Assembly: GCA_963921195.1 (NCBI GenBank)
Contig: OY992536.1
Span: 100,377,278-100,441,277, forward strand
Source of the DNA: Pegoplata infirma
Taxonomy: Eukaryota > Arthropoda > Insecta > Diptera > Anthomyiidae
Reading direction: 5' to 3'
Length of the DNA stretch: 64,000 bases
The notes under the pieces were generated by a model. That model searched no databases and was not told where the DNA came from. It was given only the letters and a program-made list of their open reading frames with translations. Positions 11,413 through 22,050 of the stretch are shown one piece after another; positions within the stretch are counted from its first letter, which is position 1; each line of letters opens with the position of its first letter. A program made the translations under genes and the position numbers.

Positions 11413-11802
11413 GTCCGGGGGGGGGGGGGTTGGGTGAAATAAAGCCATAGGCAATAAGGTTATTAAAAAAAAACAAATCGTAGTAGTCGTCATTTCGACA
11501 TTTCGTCCAAAAAAAATATTTTGGATTTTTTGACATTTTGGTTTTGGGAGAAATTAATTTAGCGGCTTAGCTAAATAATTTTTTTTTGGGTAGCAGGATT
11601 TACGTGGAAATATATTTCCACACTCTCCGCAAAATAATGATGAACATTTTTAAAAAATATTCAAATGAGTAACAAAGCCATATATGGCTTTATTTCCAAC
11701 AGTGGTTGGTAATAACGCCATATGGCCTTATTTCTCAACTCTTTGGGAATAAGGCCATATGGCCTTATTGCCTATGGCTTTATTTCACCCCCCCCCCCCC
11801 CC
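11413..11802. mobile_element. hAT-like MITE with homopolymer G / C ends
   Basis: A G run of about 13, then TTGGGTGAAATAAAGCC, is mirrored by GGCTTTATTTCA and a C run of about 14. The flanks carry GTCCGACC (11405-11412, 11803-11810). The interior is rich in GGCCATATGGCC palindromes. Exact borders are blurred because the target is itself GTCC-rich. Confidence 0.7.
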
Positions 11803-12187
11803 GTCCGACCATCTGTCTGTAGATAACACAATGCAGTCCAAAATAAAACAGCTAGACTCCTGAAGTTTGTCACAAATATGTCTCATGGTCATAGGCAGGT
11901 TAAGTTCGCGAATGGGCTAAATCGGCCCAGGGGGAAAAAAGTTCCCCCTTGAAGAACTGAACAAACCTCTGAAAAATACACTTTTTTTACATGCTTTTTT
12001 GAATTTTTGTTAAAAAAATGAAACATTTGATATATTTATCGCGATGGGAAGGTGCTCTCACTGTCCCCCCTGACCCCATCACCCCCCCCCCCCAAAAAAA
12101 ACGCCCTTGACTATTTTTTTTTAATTTTTTATACATTTTGGAGGGTATAAAAGATTCGGCACAGCCGAATTTAACACTCTCACTTGT

Positions 12188-12850
12188 TTTTAACATAATT
12201 TTGTTTACCAAAACTACTTTTTCACCAAGTCTTAGCTTTTCGCAAAAAAACTTTCCATTGGTTTATCAAATGTACATAAAAAAAAGAGTGTTTTTTTTGG
12301 TGCCAAATCTTTTATACTCTCCAAAATGTAGAAACACTTTTTTGCACTTATTTTTGCACTCACGAAATGTACAGCTCTTTTGGGTTTTTAATGGGGTCCT
12401 CGACTGATATTTCAATTCGTTTTGCATGGAATAGCATAGTAATACAACATTAGTTTCTCTAAAAAAAACTTTGCTAGTACACCCAAATCTTCCGCAAAAC
12501 ATTATCATGATTTAATGTTTTGGGCAAGAGTACAAAATTCGCAGGCATTTTTACTCTTAGTTTGGCACAATTATCAAGCAACCACCGAAAATTATTAAAA
12601 CAGATGCATATAAAAACCGTATGGGTAATATTTTATGCCTCTCTTATTTTGCCAAATAGTCCTGAAAAGATCTGGACGCGATCGAAATACGTGCCAGCTA
12701 AATCGTGCAAAAAATTATCAACATAAATAAATTTTAAACAGAAAAATAAGTTTCTTGAAAATTATTCTATGAGAATATCATGGTTGTAATTAGTAAAGAA
12801 AAACCTCGAGCTGGAAAAACCCTACTAAAAACTTAATTTAAAAAACTTAC
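12188..12850. other. Intron sequence with a degraded DINE fragment
   Basis: TATACTCTCCAAAATGTAG and ATGGGGTCCTCGACTGATAT (12310-12415) are reverse DINE landmarks. The rest up to the exon at 12851 looks unique. No exon is supported. Confidence 0.45.
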
Positions 12851-12985
12851 ATGTGTCCCAATTCGTGAGCTATGGTAAATGCAGCTGGTAATCCAATATC
12901 TTGCACTACCAAGCATGCGTTACTTTTACAAATTGCTCCTGAGTTAGCTATACCTAAAGTTTGACAGTATTGGCCACAGATATCT
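12851..12985 (-). CDS. Gene 1 exon 6: zinc-motif exon of ADAMTS-like metalloprotease
   Basis: This 135-nt exon encodes two cysteine pairs, then VVQDIGLPAAFTIAHELGH, the first half of the metzincin HEXXHXXxXXHD site. Glu is the catalytic base and the His residues bind zinc. The donor follows the second zinc histidine plus two nucleotides (cac at|GTAAGT), so the third zinc His lies in the next exon. The acceptor is tttttag|A with a 63-bp intron to the previous exon; AG+A restores Arg. In the mature enzyme the last zinc-site residues read ILNMPHED, the Asn-containing variant typical of ADAMTS rather than the Gly form of other reprolysins. Confidence 0.92.
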
Positions 12986-13048
12986 CTAAAAATTTTATTA
13001 AAATTCTCATTAAAATAATACATAAAAAACTTATTCAATCTCACTTAC

Positions 13049-13569
13049 CTTGTTAAAAATATTGCCGCATCATAATGATAACGACTCTTTTGCATTCTAT
13101 TGCAAAACTTCTGTAGTACTGCTGATGAACTGATTCTATTGCTTTTACTCTTATTTAGTTTTAATACGAAAATATTAGTAACTAAAATATTTATGGATAT
13201 ACCAAGACTTGGATCTATAAATAATTTCGATGCTATCGAAATAAGTGTCAGTACATATGAAGTTAATTTGGTTTTGTGAAATTTCTCCATTGATGGATCG
13301 ACTGCAATAAAAACTTCTATAGTCAGGGGGTTATGTTGGAGAGCACGTTTCGATCGATTCAATTTGGGTACAGAATGTTGCTTGCCTCCCGGGAAATCAA
13401 TGTTGTCTATGGGGGGGACAGAATTAGTGGTGTTTTTGTGTCTCGAGTATCGCCATATCTTATGTAAAATCTTAGATGTTGAGATAGAATCATGTAAAGA
13501 TTCGTTATTAGTTGTCTCACTGATTGGTTGTATTAGGAAAGAACCATATTTTGTTTTAATAAGGCCAGT
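13049..13569 (-). CDS. Gene 1 exon 5: propeptide end, furin-like site, start of catalytic domain
   Basis: This 521-nt exon (173 codons) opens with TGLIKTKYGSFLIQPI, which completes the conserved propeptide segment started in the previous exon (...LCDGM). A Ser/Thr/Asn-rich linker follows. RSKR at about 13330-13341 is a proprotein-convertase consensus. After it comes the catalytic-domain N-terminus (IEVFIAVDPSMEKFH, then helix and strand segments, a Cys, and YHYDAAIFLTR). The acceptor ctgcctatag|ACT and the donor ACAAG|GTAAGT are both strong, and frame 0 in / 2 out agrees with both neighbours. The enzyme should be secreted or pericellular and activated by RSKR cleavage. That follows from family knowledge; cleavage itself is inferred. 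Confidence 0.9.
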
Positions 13570-13834
13570 CTATAGGCAGAAAGACAAAAATATAAGGGTT
13601 GAGATAAATTAGCTTTTGTTTTGTTTTTGTGTTCCCTGGAAAAATATAATAAAAGCCATTCGAAATTAAACAAGCTTTTTTCGGATGAACCGATTCGGAA
13701 GTGTGAATTGAAAAAAAAAAATATCGTGAATTTGAGTGATTTAAAGATTCCTGCAGTGAATGTGAGTCAAAAGTGACTCAAGTGACCATCTCTAATCTAG
13801 GACCAATATATCAGGTAGTTACAAATATTAGCAA

Positions 13835-14060
13835 AAACTCATTATACCCTTTACCACAGAAATAAATAAACTTCATCTGAGGCGAAAAATTTCACAAGCT
13901 TTGGTGTTTAAATCGTCTAAATCTGGTTAGAATTGTGGAAGAAACCAGGATTTTAACAGACAGACGGATACCGCATAATCTACTTAAAATCGATCGAGCA
14001 TCATGAATATATAAAATTTATGGGGTCATAGACCAATGTTTTAAATACGGAAAGACTTAC
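13835..14060. mobile_element. DINE/mini-me-like fragment in gene 1 intron 4
   Basis: It contains CAGACAGACGG, AAAATCGATCGAGCATCATG and TTTATGGGGTCATAGACCAA, the core landmarks of the DINE-like family seen in better copies at 1392 and 48425-48580. The ends are degraded. Confidence 0.55.
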
Positions 14061-14187
14061 CCTGGGTGATACAGAATGTACCGCTCATTAACTACAATTT
14101 ACTTTGAGGCATACACAGGGTGAGTATGAAGCCTCCAAAACAAATCTTATCGCAGTTTTATTTTATCTATAAAAAAGTGTTACTTAC

Positions 14188-14316
14188 CATACCATCACAC
14201 AGTGATACTGCAACAGCTGATTGAAGATCTCCTTTCACATGACCTGTATAATAACAGCCCAAATAAGATCCGCCACTTAGGGATTTCTCTTCGGTGTTAT
14301 TTAAAATCTTAGTAAC
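14188..14316 (-). CDS. Gene 1 exon 4: reprolysin propeptide exon
   Basis: This is a 43-codon phase-0 exon. Its content (GSYLGCYYTGHVKGD, then SAVAVSLCDGM) is the hallmark of the Pep_M12B-type propeptide: Cys-x-Tyr-x-Gly-x-Val ... Ala-Val-Ser-x-Cys-x-Gly. The acceptor is ctcttttaaag|GTT and the donor is ATG|GTAAGTAA. It is too short to appear as a stand-alone open reading frame; homology and splice phase identify it. It joins exon 3 (ending Phe-Gly) and exon 5 (starting Thr-Gly-Leu) in frame. Confidence 0.87.
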
Positions 14317-14344
14317 CTTTAAAAGAGTAAATTATTTAATTGAA

Positions 14345-14565
14345 TTTTTTCTACAAAAAATTACTCAGAATCTGAGACCTTTTCCATGCGAAAAGTTTCT
14401 TAGAATCTAAAATTTTTCTATAAGAAAAATGTGTCCGAATCTGATTCTGATCTGAGACCATACGAAAAATGTTTCAGAATCTAAGACTTTTTCTATACGA
14501 AAAATGTCTCGGAATCTGAGTATTTTTGTCTCAGAATCTGAGACTTTTTCTTTACGAAAAATGTT
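14345..14565. repeat. Tandem GAATCTGAGACnTTTT repeat
   Basis: About five imperfect units of roughly 40-50 bp, each holding CAGAATCTGAGAC followed by TTTTTCTATACGAAAAATG. It lies within the gene 1 intron between exons 4 and 3. The unit word appears in one orientation only. Confidence 0.6.
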
Positions 14566-15069
14566 TATAGCCTTTCGTGTTGTGTCAGTTGACACGAAAA
14601 CCCCCATTATTATAAACGACATCATATTTCTTTTTTGAACTGCCATGTTTATATTTTTGCGATTCATCAAAATTGATGACACCAAGTAATAAAATCGTTT
14701 CATCATTATGAAGAAGTATTTTTATTGAATGTATTTTACGATATTACGTCTGAAATACATTTAACCATCATAGATTGCAAATTTATAATATAATTTGAAC
14801 ACGTTTTTTTATTTTAAAATAGTTTAAAAACATTTCAATCAAATCAATTCTAAAATAGAAACATAAACAACAGTAAATTAGCTTTGCAGTTTTATTTTAA
14901 AACAATTCACCACAATAAAATTTAAAAATATATTCTAAATATATTACCACGATATATTTATAAAATTAGCAACACGAGTCGATTTAAAAAAAAAATCTGT
15001 TGATTCAGTCTTTTTAATAATGCCTGCCATATGAATCAACATAAAAATAAAGTGATTAAGCCAAATTAA

Positions 15070-15390
15070 TTTTTGTCCTTTCCACAACTTTTCGGGGAAC
15101 CACCTTACATTCACCAAAATGGTACATCGAACGACTCCAACGTTCTGAAAGGAATGCTATAAGATCCCCCAGTGTAACGAATTTTTCGAAAACCTTACTG
15201 TCGATCGTTTTAAAGTAAGTTAGCCTCAAGATACCTTACAATATGGCAATTTACCATGCTGTCCATCACCTTCGAGAACGCTGAGCACTGCTCAGTGAGC
15301 ATATTGTGACTGGGCGGTAATTATCAGGGTTATTAGCCGCGCTCTTTTTAGACCTTCGCCCAGAGATCTTATATAAATATCTCAGCGTTG
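15070..15390 (-). pseudogene. Degraded LINE reverse-transcriptase fragment in a gene 1 intron
   Basis: Minus-strand translation in shifting frames gives DNYRPVTICSL, later IVRYLEA-like residues, and GDLIAFLSERWSRSMYHFGE. These match the RT0-RT3 region (NYRPVS.. / GDLLAYVTHRW..) of jockey/CR1-like non-LTR retrotransposons. There are several stops and frameshifts, and the catalytic YADD part is absent. It is a fossil insertion between gene 1 exons 4 and 3. Confidence 0.6.
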
Positions 15391-15459
15391 GTTAACAGTT
15401 GCAAACAAAAAAAAATTCAAATCTATTTCAAATTTCCCTCTAAAAATATTTTAACTTAC

Positions 15460-15608
15460 CCCAAATGTGTCTGATGATATAAATGAAGCATCTTGATGTA
15501 AAACTAAATGTAATTTGTGACCAAAAGCATTTAAAATATATTCAGGATAAGGATCCCAAATTTGAGTGGATGTATCAGGGAAATTACCCGTCACGCTACA
15601 CACTGGAT
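15460..15608 (-). CDS. Gene 1 exon 3: propeptide exon
   Basis: This 149-nt exon encodes PVCSVTGNFPDTSTQIW, then YILNAFGHKLHLVLHQDASFIS, the conserved N-terminal strand region of M12B propeptides. The acceptor is ttaaattcag|AT and the donor TTTGGG|GTAAGTT. The split Asp codon (G+AT) with the preceding exon and phase 0 with the next exon both work. The intron that follows (14317-15459) contains a degraded LINE reverse-transcriptase fragment and an array of short repeats. Confidence 0.87.
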
Positions 15609-15682
15609 CTGAATTTAAACAAAAATATATAATTATAAATAAATTTTTTTAGTTAATTTTCTTTTTTTTTTTAAATATTTAC

Positions 15683-15935
15683 CATTATTTAAATGAAAAT
15701 TATTAAAATTTTTATTTCTTATTGATTCATACAACAAATCATCATTATTCAATTTTAAATTACAAACTTTCATTAGAGTAACGTTATCTTCAATTTTTGG
15801 TTGGTTATTTTTTTGATATTGATCATCTTTTTGAAAGGTGAGTTTTGTTGTGAGTGAAACTTTCACTAGCAGGCTTAAAATTATCAAAATGCCGGTGGTG
15901 AATTTGAATAATCCAATTTGTTTTAGTGAAAAGTG
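15683..15935 (-). CDS. Gene 1 exon 2: signal/hydrophobic segment and N-terminal propeptide
   Basis: This exon has 84 codons plus 1 nt. It begins with a basic stretch and a strongly hydrophobic segment (FTTGILIILSLLVKV), as expected for a signal peptide of a secreted protease, and then a Lys/Asn-rich low-conservation propeptide region. The frame has no ATG before an in-frame stop located just upstream of a good acceptor (tatgatttaag|CAC). Translation must therefore start in an upstream exon; see 16033-16047. The donor AATAATG|GTAAAT is weaker than the others. A start at an internal Met is possible but would discard the hydrophobic segment. Confidence 0.78.
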
Positions 15936-16032
15936 CTTAAATCATAAAATATATAATTTATTTTTTAACCGTAATTTTTTAACTTAACTAAATATAGATT
16001 TGAAAATGAGAATTTTGTCTTTTTAAATTCAC

Positions 16033-16047
16033 CTTGTTGTATGACAT
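16033..16047 (-). CDS. Gene 1 exon 1: proposed 15-nt start microexon
   Basis: ATG TCA TAC AAC AAG is followed directly by the donor GTGAATTTAA, and it joins in phase 0 to the acceptor at 15935/15936. This gives MSYNK-HFSLKQ before the hydrophobic segment. It is the only nearby ATG with a donor and matching phase that I found. The 5' UTR would lie just above 16047. The placement is inferred; RNA evidence could move the start. Confidence 0.5.
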
Positions 16048-16229
16048 TTTATATTCCAACTAATTTTTCTTTTTTAAAATTATAATATTTGCTGAAATTT
16101 TGCGACTGTTAATACGACCGTTGTGATGAATTAAATAAAATACTTGAACCATTTACTAGACACAATTGATACAATAATAAAAACTGAAATTATTTTTCTC
16201 TCACAATTTTGTGGTTTAAAAATCATCTT

Positions 16230-16878
16230 TGAGTCAGAGACTAATTAGAACAATCACGGCACGGTGCACAGTGGGAGATTTGATTGCCATGACATTTAAA
16301 ATGGTCATAGCTAACGTATTTTCCAGCTAAAGTTTGGAAATTGGAGCCCAGCGGTTTAACGGGGGAGAACACGCTTACTTTCGAAACGCAATTCTTAGGA
16401 GGCTGAAGCTTGGCATATATATTTTTTGTTTCCCTGGCCTGGCTCGTATTGAATTTCAACCAAATCAGTCCAGTGGCTCAAAAGTTATTAGCAAAACCGT
16501 GAATTTCAGATTAGTTTCACCTTAAATTAACATGTTGAAAACCCGTTAAACATGTTTTAAAAACATTGGTAAGTCACAAAAATATATTGCAGCGTATTTT
16601 TGTCACTCAAAAATATTTTTAAAACTAAAAACAAAAAAAAATACACTCGAAAAAAATTATACACTCAAAAAAAAATTACACCCAAAAAAAATTTTGTAAA
16701 CTATTTTTTTTTTTCTTTCAAAAATTACTTAAAAAAAGTTGTTTTACACAAAATAAAATATTTCTAATCAAAAATTTTATTTTTTTCACATTAGAAAATT
16801 TACTATCACTTTAAAAGGACATTGTGGAGGGTATTCATAAATTCGGCCAAGTCGAATTTAACTTCTCTACTTGTTTTT
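16230..16878 (+). mobile_element. DINE-like 3' part upstream of gene 1
   Basis: Ends GTGGAGGGTATTCATAAATT, hairpin TTCGGCC..GTCGAA, CTACTTGT. The 5' core and GTCY are missing. It lies less than 200 bp upstream of the proposed gene 1 start, so it may contribute promoter sequence. Confidence 0.55.
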
Positions 16879-17135
16879 GTACGTTATCAGATTTTGTAAA
16901 AAATTATATGTTAACAATGAGCTAGTAGAGGCCTAAACAAACTGTATCATATCTTAAATTTTTTTTGCTATCATATTTCTATTAGAATTATTTAAATACA
17001 AAATTCCATAAAAACAAAAAATTTGTTGCATAATGAAAATTTTAACTTTTAAAATTTTGCAAGATTTTCTTAAAAAATGTAACTTTTGTATGGAAGCTAT
17101 TTTACAGTGTCGAGATAGGGGGTAGGTATGTTCAA

Positions 17136-17944
17136 CACTCAAAAAAAAAAAAAAAAAACTGGTAAAACGCCTGGTAAAATGCCTTGTAATCCCGTTCTAC
17201 CAATATTTAACAATTTTCCTTGCTTTTTAACAAAAAATCTTGTACTTTGCTCAAACAAGAACTACAGTTTTATTGGTAATTTTACAAATTTATTTTCGTA
17301 ATTGTATTCTACCATTTTGAATGGTTATTTTACAAAAAACTGTAATTTTACAACAAAGTTTTTATTACGAGGATTCTAGTTGATTTACAAAAAAAACTGT
17401 TATTTATGTTATACGAGGATTTATGTCGTTTAACAAAAAACAACTATTTTTTTTGTAAATTTTCTATTTCTCTTTTTTTTTTTTAATTTTCCAAGTCCCG
17501 GACAAATTTTTTTTTTTTTAATGAATAATATTTAAAGTAAAGTTGACAAAATTTTGAAAAATTTATTACGAGAATTCTAGTTAAATTACAAAAAAAAAAA
17601 CAGTTATTTTACAAAAATGATTTTATTACGAGGATTTATGTTGTTTAACAAAAAAATATTTTTTTTTTGTAAATTTACCATTTTGGTTTGTAAATTCACC
17701 ATTTTTTTACACATATTTACCCTTTTTTCTTGTAAGTTTACCATTTTTTTATTTTTTTTATTTTTCCGGTTTTAAAACAATATTTTTACCAAAAAAATTG
17801 GTTATTTTACCAATTTTTGGCGCTGTCAAAATTACGAGGAAATCCTCGTAATTTTACGAGAATTTTACCTACCTCCTATTTTACGAGAATAGCCTCGTAA
17901 AATCACGAGAGTTTTTGGTAACTTTATAAGGTTTTTTTTGAGTG
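17136..17944. mobile_element. E-family element E1
   Basis: CACTCAAAA...TTTTGAGTG ends. Its words are TTACGAGGATT and TACGAGAATTTTAC. Close to E2 (20325-21301) and E3. A block like the long palindrome's GACCGACCCCCA sequence flanks it. Confidence 0.72.
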
Positions 17945-18581
17945 TAAGAGCTGATTTTAAAAAAAAACAAGTTTCTAAAAATTAAAAAAAATTTTATGGG
18001 TGCCGCCTTAAGATAGAGTAATGATATGTTTTGCGAAAATGTTGGGATTGAACATTTAACACTTCAATTGGGACAGTTAGAGCGATGCGAGTAAATTTCT
18101 AAAATGTAATTTTGTAAGGAAGCCCCTTAAACAAGTGGAGATAGGGAGTAGGTTTGTTCAGAAAAAATGTTGGGGTGTAAAAATTAATGAGTGTCGGTCT
18201 TAAACTACACCACTCTAGGAGCGATTCCGAGGCAACTGTGGGGAAAATGTCTTCTCACCGGAGTCAAGGTGTCGGTAAAAAACACTAAAATCCCACCTCG
18301 GAGTGTTTTTTAGGGTGGTGCAATGTAAGACCGACCCCCATTAATTTGTACGCCCCTGAATTTTTTCTGAACAAACCTACTCCCTATACAAAATGTAATT
18401 TTAATGAAATCTTTCTAACTTTCTGAAGGATGCCTATAGAAGAGTCAAATGTATGACCGACCCCCAATATTTTTTTTAACACCAACATTTTCTCAAAACA
18501 TATCTACCCTCTATCTTCAATCCTTAAGGTGGTTAAGGTTTTTTTATTTTTTATAAACTTGTTTTATAAAATCAGCCCCTA
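17945..18581. repeat. Fragments of the foldback FB3 family
   Basis: ACCGACCCCCATTAAT and CAAACCTACTCCCTAT at 18330-18400 and inverted forms at 18120-18200 match the arms of the palindrome at 33552-35583. Degenerate. Confidence 0.5.
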
Positions 18582-20301
18582 CACTCAAAAAAAAAAAAAT
18601 GTTTGTAAAATTACAAGTAAAAGGTCTTGTAATTCTATTTTACTAATATTTTTGTCTTTTTACAAAAATTTTTGTATATTTAATAAAATGAAAACTACAG
18701 TTTGCTTTGTAATATTACTATTATATGTTGGTAAATTTATTTTACAAATTTTTTAGGTAAATTTACAAAAAAGTGAATTATTTTACAAATTAAAAAAATA
18801 TTACAAGGTGTTTTTACACAAGAAAACTGTTATTGTACAACAAAATTTTACTTGATGTTATTTAGTCTTTCTACCAAAAATATGTATTATTACAAACATT
18901 TTTTTTTTAAGATCGTTCACAAGGATTTCAATTTACAAATGTATGTATTGAAAAGTACAAAATTCCAATGTAATTTTACAAAACTTATTTTATTACTAGA
19001 ATTAATGTTGTTTTACAAAAAAAAATATTTATTCAACAATAGGACACGCAAAAATTTTCTAAGTTCAGATTTTTTTTGCGTTTTGGAGTAAAAAATTTAG
19101 TTAAAAATAATTTTTTAAAAATAAAAAATTTCATAAAATTTTTTTTTTGAAATTTTTTAAGTTCCGGACACAAACATTTTTCAACTAATTGTAAGGTTTA
19201 GCAAAAAAATTAAATTTTTACACCATTTTTTGGTAATTTGCTTTAAGCAAAATACCACAATTTTTATTTGTTTCTACTATGTAATTGTTCTAGCTTTTTT
19301 TTTGTATTTTTACCATTTTTTTGATAATTTTACCATATTTTTTGGTAATTTTTTTTTTTTAAATTTGGCACCTAAAATGTCAATAAAAAGCTGCCAATTA
19401 TGAAAAATTAAGTTTTTATTATTTTAACAGGTACTTAAACATCCAATCTACAATATCCAAAAAAAAAAATTTCCGATTTTTTAAAAATACTTGTGAAAAT
19501 TATTAAAAATTCAAAAAAAAATTGTTATTTTTTGACTAATTTTTCCTGAAAATATAAGAAATTTCTTGTGTAGCCTCCTTTCGCAATTCTCATTTGTTCT
19601 ACTTAAGAAAAACAAAATGTCGAAAAAAATAAAAAAGTGCAGTGTTACACATTAAAAAGTTTGTTAAAAGTGTTCAAGTGACAAAAAAAAATAATTTCAG
19701 GTTGTTGAAGTGCTACTCCAGCTGCCGAAAAAGGAAAAATAAGATGCATCAATGGAAAAAAAACCTTTAAATTTACAAACAAATATGTAAATAAACCAAA
19801 TTTTTTGTAAATTTACAAAACAAATATGAAAATTTAAAAAACAAAATTGTATACTTACAGAAAAAAGTTGTAGTTTTACAAAAATAAAGTAGAAAATACA
19901 AAAACAATATTGTAAATTTACAAATTTTTTGGTTAAACTACTGTTTTTACGGCAAAAAAATAAGAAAAAATGGTATATTTACAATAAAAATTGTAAATTT
20001 ACTACTTTTAATTGTAAATATACAAGTTTTTTCCATAAAAAACAGTTGTTTAACCAAACAATTTGTAAATTTACAATTTGGTTTTTGATTTTCTACTTTA
20101 TTTTGTAAATTTACAACTTTTTTTTGTAAGTTTACAATTTGTTTCGTAAATTTTATTTTTTTTTTTTGCAAATTTACAATTTTTATTGTAAATATACGTG
20201 TTTTTCAATATTTTTTTTTGCGGTAAAAACAGTAGTTTAACCAAATAATTTGTTAATCTACGGGGATTTTATGTCATTTTACAAACTTTCTTTTGTGAGT
20301 G
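18582..20301 (-). mobile_element. A-family element A0, reverse, internally changed
   Basis: CACTCAAAA at 18582 and GAGTG at 20301, with TA flank at 20302. Compared with A1 it is inverted and lacks most of the block with the CCCCGTAA hairpins. Saturated with TGTAAATTTACA words. Confidence 0.7.
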
Positions 20302-20324
20302 TACTGCTCCCATGGTGCCTTCTA

Positions 20325-21301
20325 CTCTCAAAAAAAATCTAGTAAAACGCCTGATAAAATGCATTGTAATCCCGTTCTACCAATATTTAACAAATTTCCT
20401 TGTTTTTTAACAAAAAATCTTGTATTTTGCTCAAACGAGAACTACAGTTGTATTGGTAATTTTACAAATTTATTTTCGTAATTGTATTCTACCATTTTGA
20501 AAGGTTATTTTACAAAAAACAAACTGATTTTACAACAAAGTTTTTATTACGAGGATTCTAGTTGATTAAAAAAAAAAACTGTTATTTATGTTATACGAGG
20601 ATTTATGTTGTTTAACAAAAAAAAAACATTTTTTTTGTAAATTTTCTATTTTTTTTTTAAATTTTCCAAGTCCCGGATAATTTTTTTTTTTTTTATTATT
20701 GAAAAATATTTAAAAAAAAGTTGAAAAATTTTGAAAAATTTATTACGAGGACTCTAGTTAATTTACAAAAAAAGCAGTTTTTTTACAAAAATGATTTTAT
20801 TACGAAGATTTATGTTGTTTAACAAAAAAAACTATTTTTTTTTTGTAAATTTTCCCGGACAAAAATTTTTTTTTTTTTATCCAAAAAATAATTTTTTTTT
20901 TTTATTATTGGAAAATATTTAAAAAAAAAGTTGACAAAATTTTGAATAATGTATTACCAGGATTCTAGTTAATTTACAAAAAAAAAAAAAAGATATTTTA
21001 CAAAAATGATTTTATTACGAGGATTTATGTTGTTTAAAAATTTTTTTTTTTGTAAATTTACCATTTTGGTTTGTAAATTTACCATTTTGTTAAACATATT
21101 TACCATTTTTTCTTGCAAGTTTACCATTTTTTTTTTATTTTTCCGGTTTTAAAACACTTTTTTTGGTTATTTTACCAATTTTTTGCGCATTCAAAATTAC
21201 GAGAAAATTCTCGTAATTTTACGAGAATTTTACCTACCTCCTATTTTACGAGAATAGCCTCGTAAAATTTGTTGGTAACTTTACAATTTTTTTTTTGAGT
21301 G
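20325..21301. mobile_element. E-family element E2
   Basis: 977 bp, TA flanks (20323-20324; 21302-21303). Same order of motifs as E1: start CTGGTAAAACGCCT-like, end ACGAGAATTTTACC and GTTGGTAACTTTAC, then GAGTG. Confidence 0.75.
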
Positions 21302-21486
21302 TAGGGTGGTAAAATGTAAGACCAACTTCTAATAATTTTTGGCCACCAACATTTTTCTACAACAAACCTACCCCTACTCCACTCCCTAGGATAGATTCCA
21401 TACAAAAGTTCCATTAAAAAAAAAAATCGAGCGAAGTTTTAAGGGTTGAAATTTTCATTATGCAACAAAATTTTTGTTTTTAGGGG

Positions 21487-21830
21487 ACCGCCCCTTGCGA
21501 TTTGGACTTCTTCTGAGTAAAGAATGTTGCATTTGCTTAGCAAAAGTACAAAAAACCCTGCAAAAATGCGGGTTATCTTAGGTTTGTTTAGTTCTCTAGA
21601 GGGAACTTTTTCCCCTTGGTCCGATTTTGCCCAGGTTCCTAGGCAGGTTAAGTTTGAAAATAAGCAAAATCGGACCAAGGGGAAAAAGTTCCCCCTTGGA
21701 GAACTAAACCAGCCTAAGAAAACCCGAATTTTTTGCAGGGTTTTTTGTACTTTTGCTAAGCAAATGCAACATTCTTATCTCATAAGAAGTTCAAAATCGC
21801 AATGGAAGGTGCCCCCTTACGTCAGCCACC
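21487..21830. repeat. Inverted repeat of DINE sequence
   Basis: Left AAGAATGTTGCATTTGCTTA and CTTGGTCCGATTTTGC are mirrored at the right (GCAAAATCGGACCAAG, TAAGCAAATGCAACATTCTT). Arms are about 150 bp. It abuts a DINE 3' end at 21884-21936. Confidence 0.6.
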
Positions 21831-21883
21831 AACCCCCCCAAAAAAAAAGACACCCCTGATTTTTTTTATATTGTTTTTTACAT

Positions 21884-21936
21884 TTTGGAGGGTATAAAAG
21901 ATTCGGCACCGCCGTATGTAACACTCTCACTTGTTT
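21884..21936 (+). mobile_element. DINE-like 3' terminus
   Basis: TTGGAGGGTATAAAAGATTC, GGCACCGCC hairpin, CTCTCACTTGT. Confidence 0.6.
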
Positions 21937-22050
21937 TTTCTTGATATTGATATATTTTAAAAATTTAGCACTATTTTTATATGTCATATGTATTTTGGAA
22001 ATTTCGAGAGCGCGGATCAATTTAAATTGTGGTGGTGAAAATAAATCTAA

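Larger units (their letters stand above)
10170..12187 (+). mobile_element. DINE-like element with two hAT-like insertions
   Basis: 5' ATATCCTCCAACCACAGTAT; core CATCGAAATATCGGTCGGGG; GTCY run; 3' TTGGAGGGTATAAAAGATTC with the hairpin GGCACAGCC and CACTTGT. It is interrupted at 10217-11310 and 11413-11802. Confidence 0.7.

Noticed and set aside
13364..13612. 82-codon open frame on the plus strand
   Set aside because: It is the antisense shadow of gene 1 exon 5, whose minus-strand frame has clear homology and splice sites.
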